DNA from: Bacillus tuaregi | Lineage (GTDB): Bacteria > Bacillota > Bacilli > Bacillales > Cytobacillaceae | Assembly (NCBI RefSeq): GCF_900104575.1 | Contig: NZ_LT629731.1 | Coordinates: forward strand, 3,810,015 to 3,874,014 | Reading direction: 5' to 3' | DNA length: 64,000 nucleotides | Shown here: in pieces, positions 9,565 to 18,947 of the stretch | Numbering within the stretch: the stretch's first letter is position 1 | Layout of the letters: every line of letters starts with the position of its first letter | The notes under the pieces: generated by a model | Seen by the model: only the letters and a program-made list of their open reading frames with translations | Databases searched by the model: none | Told to the model about the DNA's origin: nothing | Position numbers and translations under genes: made by a program

Positions 9565-10508
9565 TACTTCACGAAGCTCCCGTCCACTAATTGCTCATAG
9601 CTCACATTTACCTTTTTTCCAATAACCTTTTCATTCCAGTCCATAACTCCATTTAAATATTCTTCACTTGGAATTCTGGCATGGTGATATTCAGGCATTA
9701 AAATATTAGCTTTAATTTCCGGCTTCAGATCTAATCTCTTAATCAGTATATCTCTCGCTTCTTCATCGTCAGCTAATATTTCATCAACGGCTTTATTATA
9801 GGCCTGGTGGAAAAGACTTAGAGCTTCTTTCTTATTCTCGATCGTATCTCCTGAGAATACCATCACGTCTGGTGAGAAGCTGTCGTTATTTTCGATTAAC
9901 TCCTTTTTCAATCCACTTAATTCACCCTGTGAAGCCATTGGTTCTGGAATAACCGCCATATCTAAATTTCCCTGGTTAATCATTTCAAGCCTTGCAGGGA
10001 TTTCATTAATATACACCTTTTCCACATTATATTTTCCTTCTAAGCTTCTGTCGGCTAAATAATTGGAAACACTAACCTCCATCATGCCTACTTTAATGTC
10101 TTTTTTATTTTGTTCAAATTCTTTATTAATTAAAAATGGAAACGAACCATCTGTACTTGTCGTCACTTTAATGTCAAAACCATTTTCTACATTATTGACT
10201 AACGCAATGACATCCGTCATCGCTCCATCAAGCTCACCGCTTTGCAGGGCACTTTGACGGTTCATCGCATTTGTGTATACTTGGATTTCCGCATCTAAGC
10301 CCAATTCTTCAAAATATCCTTTTTCCTCCGCTAGAAAAATGGGTGCTGAGTCAACGGCAGGCATGACGCCGACCTTTAAGGTTAAATTTTCATCTGCTTT
10401 AACTGAAGAGATAGAATCATCTTTTTCTTTACTATCTGCTCCACAGCCAGTTACAATCGCCATCAAACCCACTAATAATATTGCAAAAAAGTATTTCGTT
10501 CCTTTCAT
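9564..10508 (-). CDS. NMT1/SsuA-like substrate-binding lipoprotein
   Basis: A periplasmic-type binding protein of 314 residues anchored by a lipobox (IVTGC, Cys about residue 22). The NMT1-like fold is indicated by LKVGVMPAVDSAPIFLAEEKGYF near the mature N-terminus. The start at ATG 10508 has AAGGAG 10 nt upstream; the longer frame from 10541 has no signal. First gene of the operon, behind a sigma-A promoter at 10547-10575. The ligand is probably a small organosulfur, nitrogen or pyrimidine compound; sequence does not decide. Confidence 0.85.
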   Translation of the reverse strand: MKGTKYFFAILLVGLMAIVTGCGADSKEKDDSISSVKADENLTLKVGVMPAVDSAPIFLAEEKGYFEELGLDAEIQVYTNAMNRQSALQSGELDGAMTDVIALVNNVENGFDIKVTTSTDGSFPFLINKEFEQNKKDIKVGMMEVSVSNYLADRSLEGKYNVEKVYINEIPARLEMINQGNLDMAVIPEPMASQGELSGLKKELIENNDSFSPDVMVFSGDTIENKKEALSLFHQAYNKAVDEILADDEEARDILIKRLDLKPEIKANILMPEYHHARIPSEEYLNGVMDWNEKVIGKKVNVSYEQLVDGSFVK

Positions 10509-10546
10509 ATGTACATTTCTCCTTCGTGAAAATATTAACATTATAC

Positions 10547-10575
10547 ATTATAGGAGTTATTTCCAATAAAATCAA
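10547..10575 (-). promoter_or_regulatory. Sigma-A promoter of the SsuABC-like operon
   Basis: On the minus strand TTGATT (10575-10570) and TATAAT (10552-10547) are separated by exactly 17 bases and lie 39 bases before the start codon. A TATAATGTATAATG tandem at the -10 region may also be a regulator site. Confidence 0.6.
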
Positions 10576-10655
10576 AAGGACTTTTTGTTATTTGAATATA
10601 ATGAATAGCAGACGACGATAGCTTAGAAAAAAAGATGAGATGGGCTTAGCGGCTG

Positions 10656-11309
10656 TCATATTTCGATGACTCGATGACAAAGCCTTTGAATTAGCTTGGC
10701 TTCATGGCTGACAACAAGAATAGCCATCTTGCGAGACCTAGCGATTTCCAACACCGCATGCCAAATTTGTGCTTGGGTGATGGCATCGAGCATCGCTGTC
10801 ATTTCATCAGCTATAAGAAAGCGGGTATTGGGTCCCATTGCCCTCGCCACACAAAAACGCTGCAGCTCTCCTCCTGAAAGCTCATTCGGCCAGCGTGATA
10901 GCCATTCCTGTTCAATCCCCAGTGATTGCAGCACAGTATTGTCTGGCCGCCATCCTTCATTCAGGACTTTTTCCATTTTCCAGCGGGGATTAACTACTTT
11001 TTCCGGATGCTGAAAAACGAGTTGTACTGGATGATATCCTTTATTGGGAATATCTGCTCCTCCAATTGTCACCGCCCCTTCAATTGGAGCTTCATAGCCT
11101 GCTAAGATTTTACATAAAGTAGTTTTCCCACGACCGCTCGCACCGATGAGACCTACAATTTCACCTGGCTCAAGAGTAAAATTAACATCCTTTAGAACCC
11201 ATGGTCCATTCCTGCCATACCGAAATCCAATGTCTCTAGCCTCAAGCCTCCCATTGAATCCCTGCTGAAGGGTAGAATATATAGGAGTATTTACCGTTTC
11301 ATTTTGCAT
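10656..11309 (-). CDS. nikE: Nickel ABC transporter ATPase NikE
   Basis: The second ATPase of an Opp/Nik-type importer, 217 residues, shorter than the usual 260-270 because it ends soon after the switch histidine (VSHEAKLIQRLCHRVIEI). Walker A GASGRGKTT, signature LSGGELQR and Walker B FLIADEMT are intact, so it should be active. It overlaps the nikD end by 11 bases and is the last gene of nikRABCDE. No clear terminator follows. Nickel specificity comes from the operon's NikR gene and operator, not from this protein alone. Confidence 0.8.
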   Translation of the reverse strand: MQNETVNTPIYSTLQQGFNGRLEARDIGFRYGRNGPWVLKDVNFTLEPGEIVGLIGASGRGKTTLCKILAGYEAPIEGAVTIGGADIPNKGYHPVQLVFQHPEKVVNPRWKMEKVLNEGWRPDNTVLQSLGIEQEWLSRWPNELSGGELQRFCVARAMGPNTRFLIADEMTAMLDAITQAQIWHAVLEIARSRKMAILVVSHEAKLIQRLCHRVIEI

Positions 11310-12225
11310 GGATACACTTCACCATCCCATTCCGAAGCTCACGCATCTCCGGCTCTGCCTTCTCACATTCATAGGTGCCGTTCTCGCATCGCGGTGCAAA
11401 CAAGCACCCTTTTGGTAACGCACTGGAATGCGGCTGTGAGCCAGGTATCGGAATAAAACCATTTTGCGGCAATGCTTGCCATAATGCTTTACTATATGGA
11501 TGCCTTAATGCCTCACCAAGACCCACAAAGTCCTTAACCGGAGCAATTTCGACCGTGGTTCCCGCATAAAAAACAGCAATATAGTCTGCAATCTGTAATG
11601 CAGCATCGATATCGTGAGTAATCATCATGACAGCACAGCCATTGTCTGCCAGCTCGCGAAAGTTCTGTAAAGCCTCGTTCACGACAACCGAGTCAAGCCC
11701 AGGTGTTGGTTCATCCGCAATGATTACCTTAGCGCCGCTGACCATAGCCGTTGCCAATAGCGCTCGTCTCGCCATACCGCCCGATAGCTGAAAGGGATAC
11801 ATATCCTCAACATTCTGGTTCAGTCGGTATCTCTCAAACACATTCCTCTGCACAACAGACGCATCCCCATCCTTCACAGAAGCGCGAACCTGTCTGCCAA
11901 TACGCATAAGCGGATCAAGATAATTGACTGATTGCGGAACTAGGGCAATTTCCTTTCCCCGCAATGCCTTCAAGGCTTTATCACTCATCTCTTCACCTGC
12001 ATATTTTATCATTCCACTAACCTTTGCATTGCTTGGTAAAATACCTAGGATTGCATGGGCAAGTAAGCTTTTGCCGGAACCGCTGGCTCCAACAACTGCA
12101 AGGATTTCTCCTTCTCTAAGCTGGACATTTAAACCGGAAATCACTTTATTATTTCCCTGTTTCAAGCCACCTGCTGTATATTGTTTAAATGAAATGGATA
12201 AATTTTCCACCTCTAGAATAGGCAT
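11299..12225 (-). CDS. nikD: Nickel ABC transporter ATPase NikD
   Basis: The first ATPase of the importer, 308 residues, with Walker A GASGSGKS (about 46), signature LSGGMARR (about 147), Walker B VIIADEPT and TH switch. The C-terminal oligopeptide/dipeptide extension ends with four cysteines (GCLFAPRCENGTYECE...CIH), the oligo_HPY region typical of OppD/DppD/NikD. A GGGGGG ribosome site precedes the ATG. It pairs with NikE to drive NikBC. Confidence 0.82.
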   Translation of the reverse strand: MPILEVENLSISFKQYTAGGLKQGNNKVISGLNVQLREGEILAVVGASGSGKSLLAHAILGILPSNAKVSGMIKYAGEEMSDKALKALRGKEIALVPQSVNYLDPLMRIGRQVRASVKDGDASVVQRNVFERYRLNQNVEDMYPFQLSGGMARRALLATAMVSGAKVIIADEPTPGLDSVVVNEALQNFRELADNGCAVMMITHDIDAALQIADYIAVFYAGTTVEIAPVKDFVGLGEALRHPYSKALWQALPQNGFIPIPGSQPHSSALPKGCLFAPRCENGTYECEKAEPEMRELRNGMVKCIHAK

Positions 12226-12299
12226 AAGACACCCCCCTGCATAAAAGATAATTTCAATACACGTCTATGAAACATGAGATATCTACAGTATGTACTCCT

Positions 12300-13160
12300 T
12301 TACTCATGCGCTCGTACCGGGTCAATCAGCAGCCTGAGATTTTCACCTATTACATCAAATAAACGGACAACAACCAATAAGCAAATCCCTGGGAAAAACG
12401 CCAGCCACCATAGACCCGAAGACAAATACTTCATCGATTCAGACAATATTATGCCGATTGCCGGCTCGTGCGGTGAAAGTCCCAATCCAAGAAATGTAAC
12501 GGCTGCTTCATGTAAGATGGCATGCGGAAATAACAGCATAAAACCAACAAGAATTTGCGGTAATAAATGGGGAAGAAAGTGATTGCGGGCAATCCACCAC
12601 CTGGTTTTCCCCATTCTCTTAGAGACGTGGACATAATCTGCGGAACGGATTTGCAGTACTTCTGCCCGAATGACACGTGCAAGACTAGGCCAGTGCGTTA
12701 GGGCAATCCCAATGACAATACCTTTAAACCCCCCGCCTAGAGTAAAGGAAATAAGAATAAGAGTTACTAGGTGCGGAACACTGAGAAATAGGTCAATACA
12801 CCAGGAGACAATCCGATCTGCCGTTTTCCCCATCGTTGCTGCCATAAGACCCATAATAAGAGCGATAGAAGTACTCCCAATCGCCCCAATCAATCCTACT
12901 CCAATACTCAAAGTTAATCCCTTCATCGATCTTGTAAACATATCCCTGCCCAACCAATCCGTTCCGAACAGATTCACTAAATTCGGTGGGATATTTCGCT
13001 CATCAAGATGGGTATCGATCCTTGCTTCATCTAGAAGCAGTCCCATAAAAATAACTGCTGCTAAAAGAATAATCGCGAAGGCTATTGTTACAATCGTTCG
13101 CTGCCGACGATTAATAAGATACAAGGAAGCTTGTTTTTGCTTATGAACTTTAAAGCTCAT
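12300..13160 (-). CDS. nikC: Nickel ABC transporter permease NikC
   Basis: About 286 residues. It has an N-terminal membrane span (residues 25-45), the OppC_N-like stretch with GTDWLGRDMFTR at about 68, and five further spans with the EAA loop (VSKRMGKTRWWIARNHFLPH). The ATG at 13160 sits 10 nt from GGGAGG; the TTG nine bases earlier is too close to the SD. It starts 5 bases after nikB ends. The GTDxLGRD motif is characteristic of DppC/NikC permeases. Confidence 0.82.
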   Translation of the reverse strand: MSFKVHKQKQASLYLINRRQRTIVTIAFAIILLAAVIFMGLLLDEARIDTHLDERNIPPNLVNLFGTDWLGRDMFTRSMKGLTLSIGVGLIGAIGSTSIALIMGLMAATMGKTADRIVSWCIDLFLSVPHLVTLILISFTLGGGFKGIVIGIALTHWPSLARVIRAEVLQIRSADYVHVSKRMGKTRWWIARNHFLPHLLPQILVGFMLLFPHAILHEAAVTFLGLGLSPHEPAIGIILSESMKYLSSGLWWLAFFPGICLLVVVRLFDVIGENLRLLIDPVRAHE

Positions 13161-13165
13161 GATGT

Positions 13166-14167
13166 TCAATCCTCCCTCATTCGTGGATCCAAAAGGAAAT
13201 AGAGTAAATCGGCAATTAAATTTCCAACAAAAACAAAAATTGCACTAAAAATGACTAATCCCAATAATAGTGGAATATCTCCTCTTAAACCTGCCTCAAC
13301 CGTTGCTTGTCCAAGACCGGGATAGGCAAAAACCTGCTCAGCAAGGATTGCACCACCAAACAATTCACTAAATGCTGCAAACTGTACGGTAATCGCCGGC
13401 AATGCAACATTCCGTAAACCATGCCGCCAAAATAAAAGAAAACCATATTCTCCCCGTGCTCTGGCGAACAATACATACTCACTGGCAAGGACATCAATCA
13501 GCTTCTGACGTGTATGCAACGCGACATTTGCGACTCCAACAATACTAAGAGTAAGAGCCGGAAGTATTAAATGGTGCACGCGGTCTGCAATGGTTACCTC
13601 CTCTGCTAGTACACCAACCGGGACTCCCAATCCCACCGGAAACCAACCTAACCATACAGCAAAAATCATTAACATGAGAAGCCCCATCCAAAAGGGAGGG
13701 GTAGAAGCTAACGTATAGCAATACCATTTAATCCCCCTGTCCACCCATGTATCCTTCTTCATCGCGGAAACCACTCCCATAACAAACCCAATCACTCCTG
13801 ATAAAATCCAGGCAGCTGCCATGAGTGCCAGTGAATGGATAAAGCGCTCCCCGATTACTTCCGAAACAGGGCGCCGATAGATCATGGAGGTTCCCAAATC
13901 ACCGGTAAGAACTGCCTTTCCCCAATTCAAAAACTGTATCAACAGCGGTTGATTCAAGCCCCAATATTCTGCGATTTTTTCCCGCTGCTCCGGTCCAACC
14001 TTGACCATATCTGCACCAATGTAGGCTTGAATGGGATCAATGGGGGAATTTTTTACTAATAGAAAGGAAATAAAGCAAATGGCCGTTAACAATGCTGCCA
14101 TTCTAATACTTTTCAATAGAAGAAATCTTCCAAGCCTGTTAGGTTTGCTTTTATACACCCTACTCAT
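13166..14167 (-). CDS. nikB: Nickel ABC transporter permease NikB
   Basis: A 333-residue OppB/DppB/NikB-type permease. It has an N-terminal span, the conserved DPIQAY segment followed by a YWGLNQPLLIQFLNW loop (about residue 70), then five spans with the EAA loop (ARARGEYGFLLFWRHGLRN). Its start overlaps the end of nikA by eight bases. The partner permease NikC follows directly. Confidence 0.82.
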   Translation of the reverse strand: MSRVYKSKPNRLGRFLLLKSIRMAALLTAICFISFLLVKNSPIDPIQAYIGADMVKVGPEQREKIAEYWGLNQPLLIQFLNWGKAVLTGDLGTSMIYRRPVSEVIGERFIHSLALMAAAWILSGVIGFVMGVVSAMKKDTWVDRGIKWYCYTLASTPPFWMGLLMLMIFAVWLGWFPVGLGVPVGVLAEEVTIADRVHHLILPALTLSIVGVANVALHTRQKLIDVLASEYVLFARARGEYGFLLFWRHGLRNVALPAITVQFAAFSELFGGAILAEQVFAYPGLGQATVEAGLRGDIPLLLGLVIFSAIFVFVGNLIADLLYFLLDPRMRED

Positions 14168-15767
14168 TCCATTTCCATTCTTCTAAATTATTTGTCACTG
14201 GCCAGCCATGACCATGCGGATGGATTCTTTGCACACCAATGTCAAGTCCGTTCTTCACTAAATATAAATGATCAATATTCACTAACCATGCCCAAGGTGC
14301 ATCACCTTTGGCACTTAGACCTGTCATCCCATCCCACTGCGCAAGCTTCCAATACTTATTGGCTTCCGCCTCATCAAGAGCAGTCATTGCTTTTTCAAAG
14401 TATTCATCGACTACCGTATTTTGATAGTAACCAGTGTTGTAGTACTCCACACCGGCATAAGAGCTGCTATAGACGTTGTATAGCTCATGAGGGTCCTGGC
14501 TCCCCCAGCCCATGAGAACTGCGTTGGAATACATGTGCTTCTCAATTGTATCCCAGCTTTCTCCTTCTACCTTGATGTTAATACCAAGCGGTTTAATCAT
14601 GTCTGCAACTGTGATTGAAAGGGATTGGCGAATATTATCACCGGCTGGATAATATAAAGTGAACTCTGCCTTCAAATCCCCTTTATCGAGAATGCCATCA
14701 TGGTTTGTATCCTTCCAGCCTGCTTCTTTTAGAAGCTTCTGCGCTCCATCCATGTCCCCGTCCTTCAACACAGTTTCAGCATTCCACCATGGTAAACCAT
14801 CAACAGATGTATAGGCTGGAGTGCCGTAGCCTTCCAACACACCATCTATCAAAGCAGCGCGGGAAACTCCCAGATTAATAGCCTGACGAATGGCTGCATC
14901 TGCCGTCACATCATTCCCAATCGGCCGGCCATCCTCTGTTTTCCCACCTGATTTTACATAGGGAAATACAATACCACGATTATCCACTGTTTTCACAGCT
15001 TTTAGATTCATGCCTGACACAGGCTGTTTACTAAATGCTGCCGGAATGGCAGCCACATCCACATTGCCAGCCTTAGCAGCTGCAAAAGCTGCATCCTCAC
15101 TTAGAAAAAGAAACGTCACCTTTTGGAAATTAGGCTTCTTATCATAATATTCCGGATTGGCTTTGACAATCAGCTGCTGTCCCTTGTCCCACTGAACTAA
15201 AACATATGGACCAGAACCAATTGGATGTTCTGAATAGTCCTCGCCATAGGCATGCTGTGGGACAATTCCAGTGGAAACTAAATGATTAATAAAGGTTGAT
15301 TGTGGTTTTGTCAGAAAAAATTTTAATGTATAATCATCGCTAGCTTCTATTTTTTCTAAATTAGTTAAATCAATAGCAGATCCATTATTTAATGCTGTTT
15401 CAAAGGTAAACTGAACATCTGCAGAGGTTAATGGTTTACCGTCTGAAAATTTTACATCTTTTCGAAGTGAAACGGTCCAAACCTTTCCATCCTCACTTAC
15501 CTCGTAGCCCAATGCTGCATCATTTACAATATTCAACTGGTCGTCCCGTTTAAGAAGCGTGCTTTGAAACAACGGAGAGCCGTATCGTCCCCAGCCTGTC
15601 GTCGGATCAAAGCCTGCATCCGGCTCTCCCCCTACTGCCAGCACAAGCTCTTCCTGCTTATTCTTTTGTACAGCTTGATTAGAATCCGTTTTCCCGCAGC
15701 CTGATAAAATAATGATGATGCTTAAAGCAATAATGAGCAGACGTCCCAAAATTTTCTTCCTTCGCAT
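14160..15767 (-). CDS. nikA: Nickel-binding lipoprotein NikA
   Basis: A 535-residue SBP_bac_5 extracellular binding protein with a lipobox (ILSGC, Cys about residue 24). The mature part follows the Opp/Nik fold: FDPTTGWGRYG at the start, VSLRKDVKFSDGKPLTSADV in lobe I, and near the C-terminus HPHGHGW, a histidine cluster found in nickel/metallophore binding proteins. The ATG at 15767 follows GAGAGGGG at 6 nt; the upstream in-frame ATG (15785) lacks an SD. It lies 50 bases after nikR in the same operon. The ligand is most likely Ni(II) or a Ni chelate. Confidence 0.82.
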   Translation of the reverse strand: MRRKKILGRLLIIALSIIIILSGCGKTDSNQAVQKNKQEELVLAVGGEPDAGFDPTTGWGRYGSPLFQSTLLKRDDQLNIVNDAALGYEVSEDGKVWTVSLRKDVKFSDGKPLTSADVQFTFETALNNGSAIDLTNLEKIEASDDYTLKFFLTKPQSTFINHLVSTGIVPQHAYGEDYSEHPIGSGPYVLVQWDKGQQLIVKANPEYYDKKPNFQKVTFLFLSEDAAFAAAKAGNVDVAAIPAAFSKQPVSGMNLKAVKTVDNRGIVFPYVKSGGKTEDGRPIGNDVTADAAIRQAINLGVSRAALIDGVLEGYGTPAYTSVDGLPWWNAETVLKDGDMDGAQKLLKEAGWKDTNHDGILDKGDLKAEFTLYYPAGDNIRQSLSITVADMIKPLGINIKVEGESWDTIEKHMYSNAVLMGWGSQDPHELYNVYSSSYAGVEYYNTGYYQNTVVDEYFEKAMTALDEAEANKYWKLAQWDGMTGLSAKGDAPWAWLVNIDHLYLVKNGLDIGVQRIHPHGHGWPVTNNLEEWKWNE

Positions 15768-15817
15768 ATGTATCCCCTCTCTCATGAAAGACTGGTACTA
15801 AATAAACCTTGACTGCA

Positions 15818-16237
15818 CTATATTTGTTTTACTGGAGCAACCGTGAATTTTCCATATTCAACACCCTTTAAACTAGTTATCTTATGGCTTAGCTGTTGAA
15901 TATCTTTCACTTTTCCTTTTACCACTATCAATTCTAGACAGCTGTCATGGTTCAGATGAAAATGGGTGGTAGCCAGAATATAATCGTGCATTTCATGCTG
16001 AATTTTCATCATTTCATCCTGTAGATTCCGTTGATGGTGGTTATAAAAAAGCAATATACTACCCGCAACTGTTTCCTCACTATTTTCCCAGGATTCTTGA
16101 ATAAGGGCATCACGAACAAGGTCCCGAACCGCTTCGGAGCGATTTTCATAGCCTCTAAGTTGGATTAATTGGTCGAATTTTTTTAATAGACTCCCTTCCA
16201 TTGATACACCAAACCGCTTTAATGTCGAATCAGTCAT
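15818..16237 (-). CDS. nikR: Nickel-responsive regulator NikR
   Basis: 139 residues with a ribbon-helix-helix DNA-binding half (about 1-50, with NRSEAVRDLVRDAL) and an ACT-like metal-binding half. All four square-planar nickel ligands of E. coli NikR are present: His81 (QHEMHD), His92 and His94 (THFHLNHD) and Cys100. It should repress transcription when nickel is bound. As first gene of the nik operon, 35 bases downstream of a matching operator, it most likely controls itself and nikABCDE. GGGAGG precedes the ATG. Confidence 0.93.
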   Translation of the reverse strand: MTDSTLKRFGVSMEGSLLKKFDQLIQLRGYENRSEAVRDLVRDALIQESWENSEETVAGSILLFYNHHQRNLQDEMMKIQHEMHDYILATTHFHLNHDSCLELIVVKGKVKDIQQLSHKITSLKGVEYGKFTVAPVKQI

Positions 16238-16271
16238 CCCTTAACCTCCCGATAAAAATTTCACTGAAGTC

Positions 16272-16299
16272 GTGCTACGATTTTAATAATTCGTAGCAC
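16272..16299 (-). promoter_or_regulatory. NikR operator
   Basis: GTGCTACGA (16272-16280) and TCGTAGCAC (16291-16299) are perfect inverted repeats. Counted as 6-bp half-sites the layout is GTGCTA-N16-TAGCAC, 28 bp in all, the same geometry as the E. coli NikR site GTATGA-N16-TCATAC. A minus-strand TTGACT (16319-16314) lies 14 bases upstream, so the operator would cover the -10 region of the nikR promoter. Confidence 0.8.
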
Positions 16300-16547
16300 C
16301 ATAATGCAGATATAGTCAAAAAATAGTTTATATTCATATATTTTAGTTTACCACTGTATAAAGCTATTGCGATTCCCAAAATGTGACACCTTTTTGTCTT
16401 GGATAAAAGGATTCTGTACTGCGACCCGTTCCATAGAGAGCCTTTTTTTAAAACTTTCAATCCAACATCGATATTTCATTAGTATAATAGGTACCCATTA
16501 CTATATTATAAAAGTGAACGGTGTTATCATTCGAAAGGAAGAACAGC

Positions 16548-17735
16548 ATGCAAAAACAACAAAACAACAAATTTACCCTTGCAATATTATTAAATATTAT
16601 TTTCCTTACTTTTTTAGGAATCAGTCTTGTCATTCCCGTTATGCCTACAATTATGAATGAATTATATATTTCCGGTACAGTTGTCGGGTATTTAGTGGCC
16701 GCTTTTGCCTTAGCACAGCTACTCGTTTCCCCAATAGCTGGACGTTGGGTAGATCAATTTGGCCGTAAAATCATGATAATCATCGGTCTTCTCTTCTTTA
16801 GTCTTTCGGAGTATTTATTTGGGATTGGCAAAGTTGTCGAGGTTTTATTTTTTTCACGTATACTTGGCGGAATTAGCGCTGCCTTTATTATGCCGGCAGT
16901 CACTGCCTATATTGCTGATATTACAACCATACAAAAGCGTCCGAAAGCATTAGGTTATATGTCTGCCGCCATATCAACTGGATTCATCGCCGGTCCGGGG
17001 ATTGGGGGTTTCTTAGGAGAAATAAGTGTTCGCTTACCTTTTTTCTGCGCAGCAGGATTTGCCTTATTTGCAGCTATCCTATCCGTTATTACACTACGCG
17101 AGCCTGAAAGAAATCCTGAAAATATCGGGATTGACGAACAAAAAACTGGGGTATTGAGAATTTTTGCTCCAATGTATTTTATTTCTTTTATGATCATCTT
17201 AATTTTTTCATTTGGTCTAGCATCGTTTGAGTCCCTTTTTTCTTTATTTGCAGACCATAAATTTGGATTCACCCCCAAAGATATCGCCATTATGATAATG
17301 GGTGGCGCCATTGTTGGTGCGATTACACAAATTGCCTTGTTTGACCGTTTAACCATGTGGTTAGGCGACATTCGGTTTATCCGATATTGCTTAATTCTAT
17401 CCACAGCATTGGTCTTTTTGATGACCCTTGTTACCTCTTACGCCGCCATCCTCCTGGTTACTTTTACGGTGTTTGTTGGCTTCGATATGGTACGCCCGGC
17501 AGTTACGAACTATTTATCTAAAATTGCCGGAAATGAACAGGGCTTTGTCGGCGGGATGAATTCGATGTTTACCAGTCTAGGAAATGTTTTCGGTCCTATT
17601 GTCGGTGGAATTTTATTTGATATTGATCTAAACTATCCATTTTATTTTTCTACAATTGTGTTAAGCATTGGTATTGGGCTGACACTTGTATGGAAAATGC
17701 CTGGGCAAAGGAAAGTCAAGGTTTCCGGTCTATAA
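16548..17735 (+). CDS. MFS multidrug efflux transporter (NorA/Bmr-like)
   Basis: A 395-residue DHA1-type antiporter with 12 spans. It has motif A GRWVDQFGRK (about 63-72), motif B-like RILGGISAAF, and motif C GPGIGGFLG (about 145), the marker of drug:H+ antiporters. Substrates are probably cationic or fluoroquinolone-like drugs, by family only. The ATG at 16548 follows AAAGGAAG by 6 nt. It diverges from nikR, so the two promoters share the 310-base gap. Confidence 0.82.
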   Translation: MQKQQNNKFTLAILLNIIFLTFLGISLVIPVMPTIMNELYISGTVVGYLVAAFALAQLLVSPIAGRWVDQFGRKIMIIIGLLFFSLSEYLFGIGKVVEVLFFSRILGGISAAFIMPAVTAYIADITTIQKRPKALGYMSAAISTGFIAGPGIGGFLGEISVRLPFFCAAGFALFAAILSVITLREPERNPENIGIDEQKTGVLRIFAPMYFISFMIILIFSFGLASFESLFSLFADHKFGFTPKDIAIMIMGGAIVGAITQIALFDRLTMWLGDIRFIRYCLILSTALVFLMTLVTSYAAILLVTFTVFVGFDMVRPAVTNYLSKIAGNEQGFVGGMNSMFTSLGNVFGPIVGGILFDIDLNYPFYFSTIVLSIGIGLTLVWKMPGQRKVKVSGL

Positions 17736-17851
17736 AAAATTAACTATAAATGTAAAAACCAACAAATGAACTGTATAATGAAAATAGAGAAGGGTATTGG
17801 TTAGAATGATGGATTATTCTATTGCCTTTTATATGACAGGAGCGGGGGAAA

Positions 17852-18898
17852 ATGAGGAAACTGTTATTGATTTTACCAGTAATTGTATTATTGCTCATTA
17901 CAGCTTGCGGAGATCGTACGGAAAATAAGGTAAGTCAACCGTCTACAACCAAAGAATACACCAAATTAGAGAAGGTTCAGATATTATTAGCAACAAAAAG
18001 TACTGCTATGTTCTATGCATTTGTTGCTCGTGAGAAAGGTTTTTTTGAAGACGAAGGTCTTGATGTAGAATTGGTTTCAAATAATGGTGGGGCTTCAGTA
18101 GTTGAACAGCTTGGATCCGAAACCGCTGATATCGGCATCGTAGCAGTGGCATCGCTTTTTCAAGCCTGGAATAATGGTATGGATATTCAGGTTGTCTATC
18201 AAATAAATTCAACTAATTTGTTTGATTTCCTAGTTCCGAAGCATTCTAATATAACGGATATTAGTCAGTTAAACGGCAAAGCGGTAGGTGTAACTGATCC
18301 TGGTGGCGCTGAAGTACCCATGGTGCGGGCAATCCTTTCAGGTGCAGGATTAGAGGCGGATCAAGATGTGATGATTCGTGCAATAGGAAATGATGCAGAG
18401 ACCATTTCAGCTGCATTTGAAAACGGGGAAATCGATGCCTTTAGCGGTGGTGCACACGACTTAATTGCATTGAAAGCAACCGATTTCAAATCCAAGTCAC
18501 TGCTACCAAGAGAATATAAAACTCTACCTTCGACGGCCATTATTGCTAATGGGAAAATCATAAAAGAAAGGCCTGAGCTTATTGAAAGAATCTCTCGTGC
18601 TGTTGCACGAGGAGTTGACTACTCCATTAATAATCGACATGTAGCCTACGATATTATGAGCACAGCCTTTCCTGAGGAATACACAGTTGAGCATGTCGGT
18701 AAAATGACTCTAGATACATTTATCAATTTATCTACTCCTATTGAATCAGAAAAGGGCTATGGCTATATTTATCACGAATCATGGGAGAAGCTGATTGAGC
18801 AATTTAGCATCGGGGAAAACCCGGTTGTCACCAATAATATCGACCTAAATAAATACCTGAACAGCAGTTTTCTAGAAAAAGCCAATCAATTTGAATAA
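17852..18898 (+). CDS. Orphan NMT1/ThiY-like binding lipoprotein
   Basis: A 348-residue ABC-type substrate-binding protein with lipobox LITAC (Cys about 19). Family cues are VQILLATKSTAMFYAFVAREKGFF at about 45-68 and the DPGGAEVP hinge near 150. No permease or ATPase gene is adjacent, so it either serves transporter proteins encoded elsewhere or is a leftover of a split operon. It differs clearly from the binding protein at 9564-10508. An AGGAGCGGGGGAA ribosome site is present. The ligand is unknown. Confidence 0.78.
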   Translation: MRKLLLILPVIVLLLITACGDRTENKVSQPSTTKEYTKLEKVQILLATKSTAMFYAFVAREKGFFEDEGLDVELVSNNGGASVVEQLGSETADIGIVAVASLFQAWNNGMDIQVVYQINSTNLFDFLVPKHSNITDISQLNGKAVGVTDPGGAEVPMVRAILSGAGLEADQDVMIRAIGNDAETISAAFENGEIDAFSGGAHDLIALKATDFKSKSLLPREYKTLPSTAIIANGKIIKERPELIERISRAVARGVDYSINNRHVAYDIMSTAFPEEYTVEHVGKMTLDTFINLSTPIESEKGYGYIYHESWEKLIEQFSIGENPVVTNNIDLNKYLNSSFLEKANQFE

Positions 18899-18940
18899 GT
18901 GCCAGGCACCTTCCAGTAGTCTGGAAGGTGCCTGGCACTT
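18897..18940. repeat. GTGCCAGGCACC hairpin repeat, copy 1
   Basis: Two 20-base arms beginning AAGTGCCAGGCACC and ending with their exact reverse complement GGTGCCTGGCACTT enclose a TAGT loop. It overlaps the stop codon of the orphan binding-protein gene and probably acts as a bidirectional terminator between it and xynB. Another full copy is at 24579-24622. Confidence 0.85.
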
Positions 18941-18947
18941 TATATCC

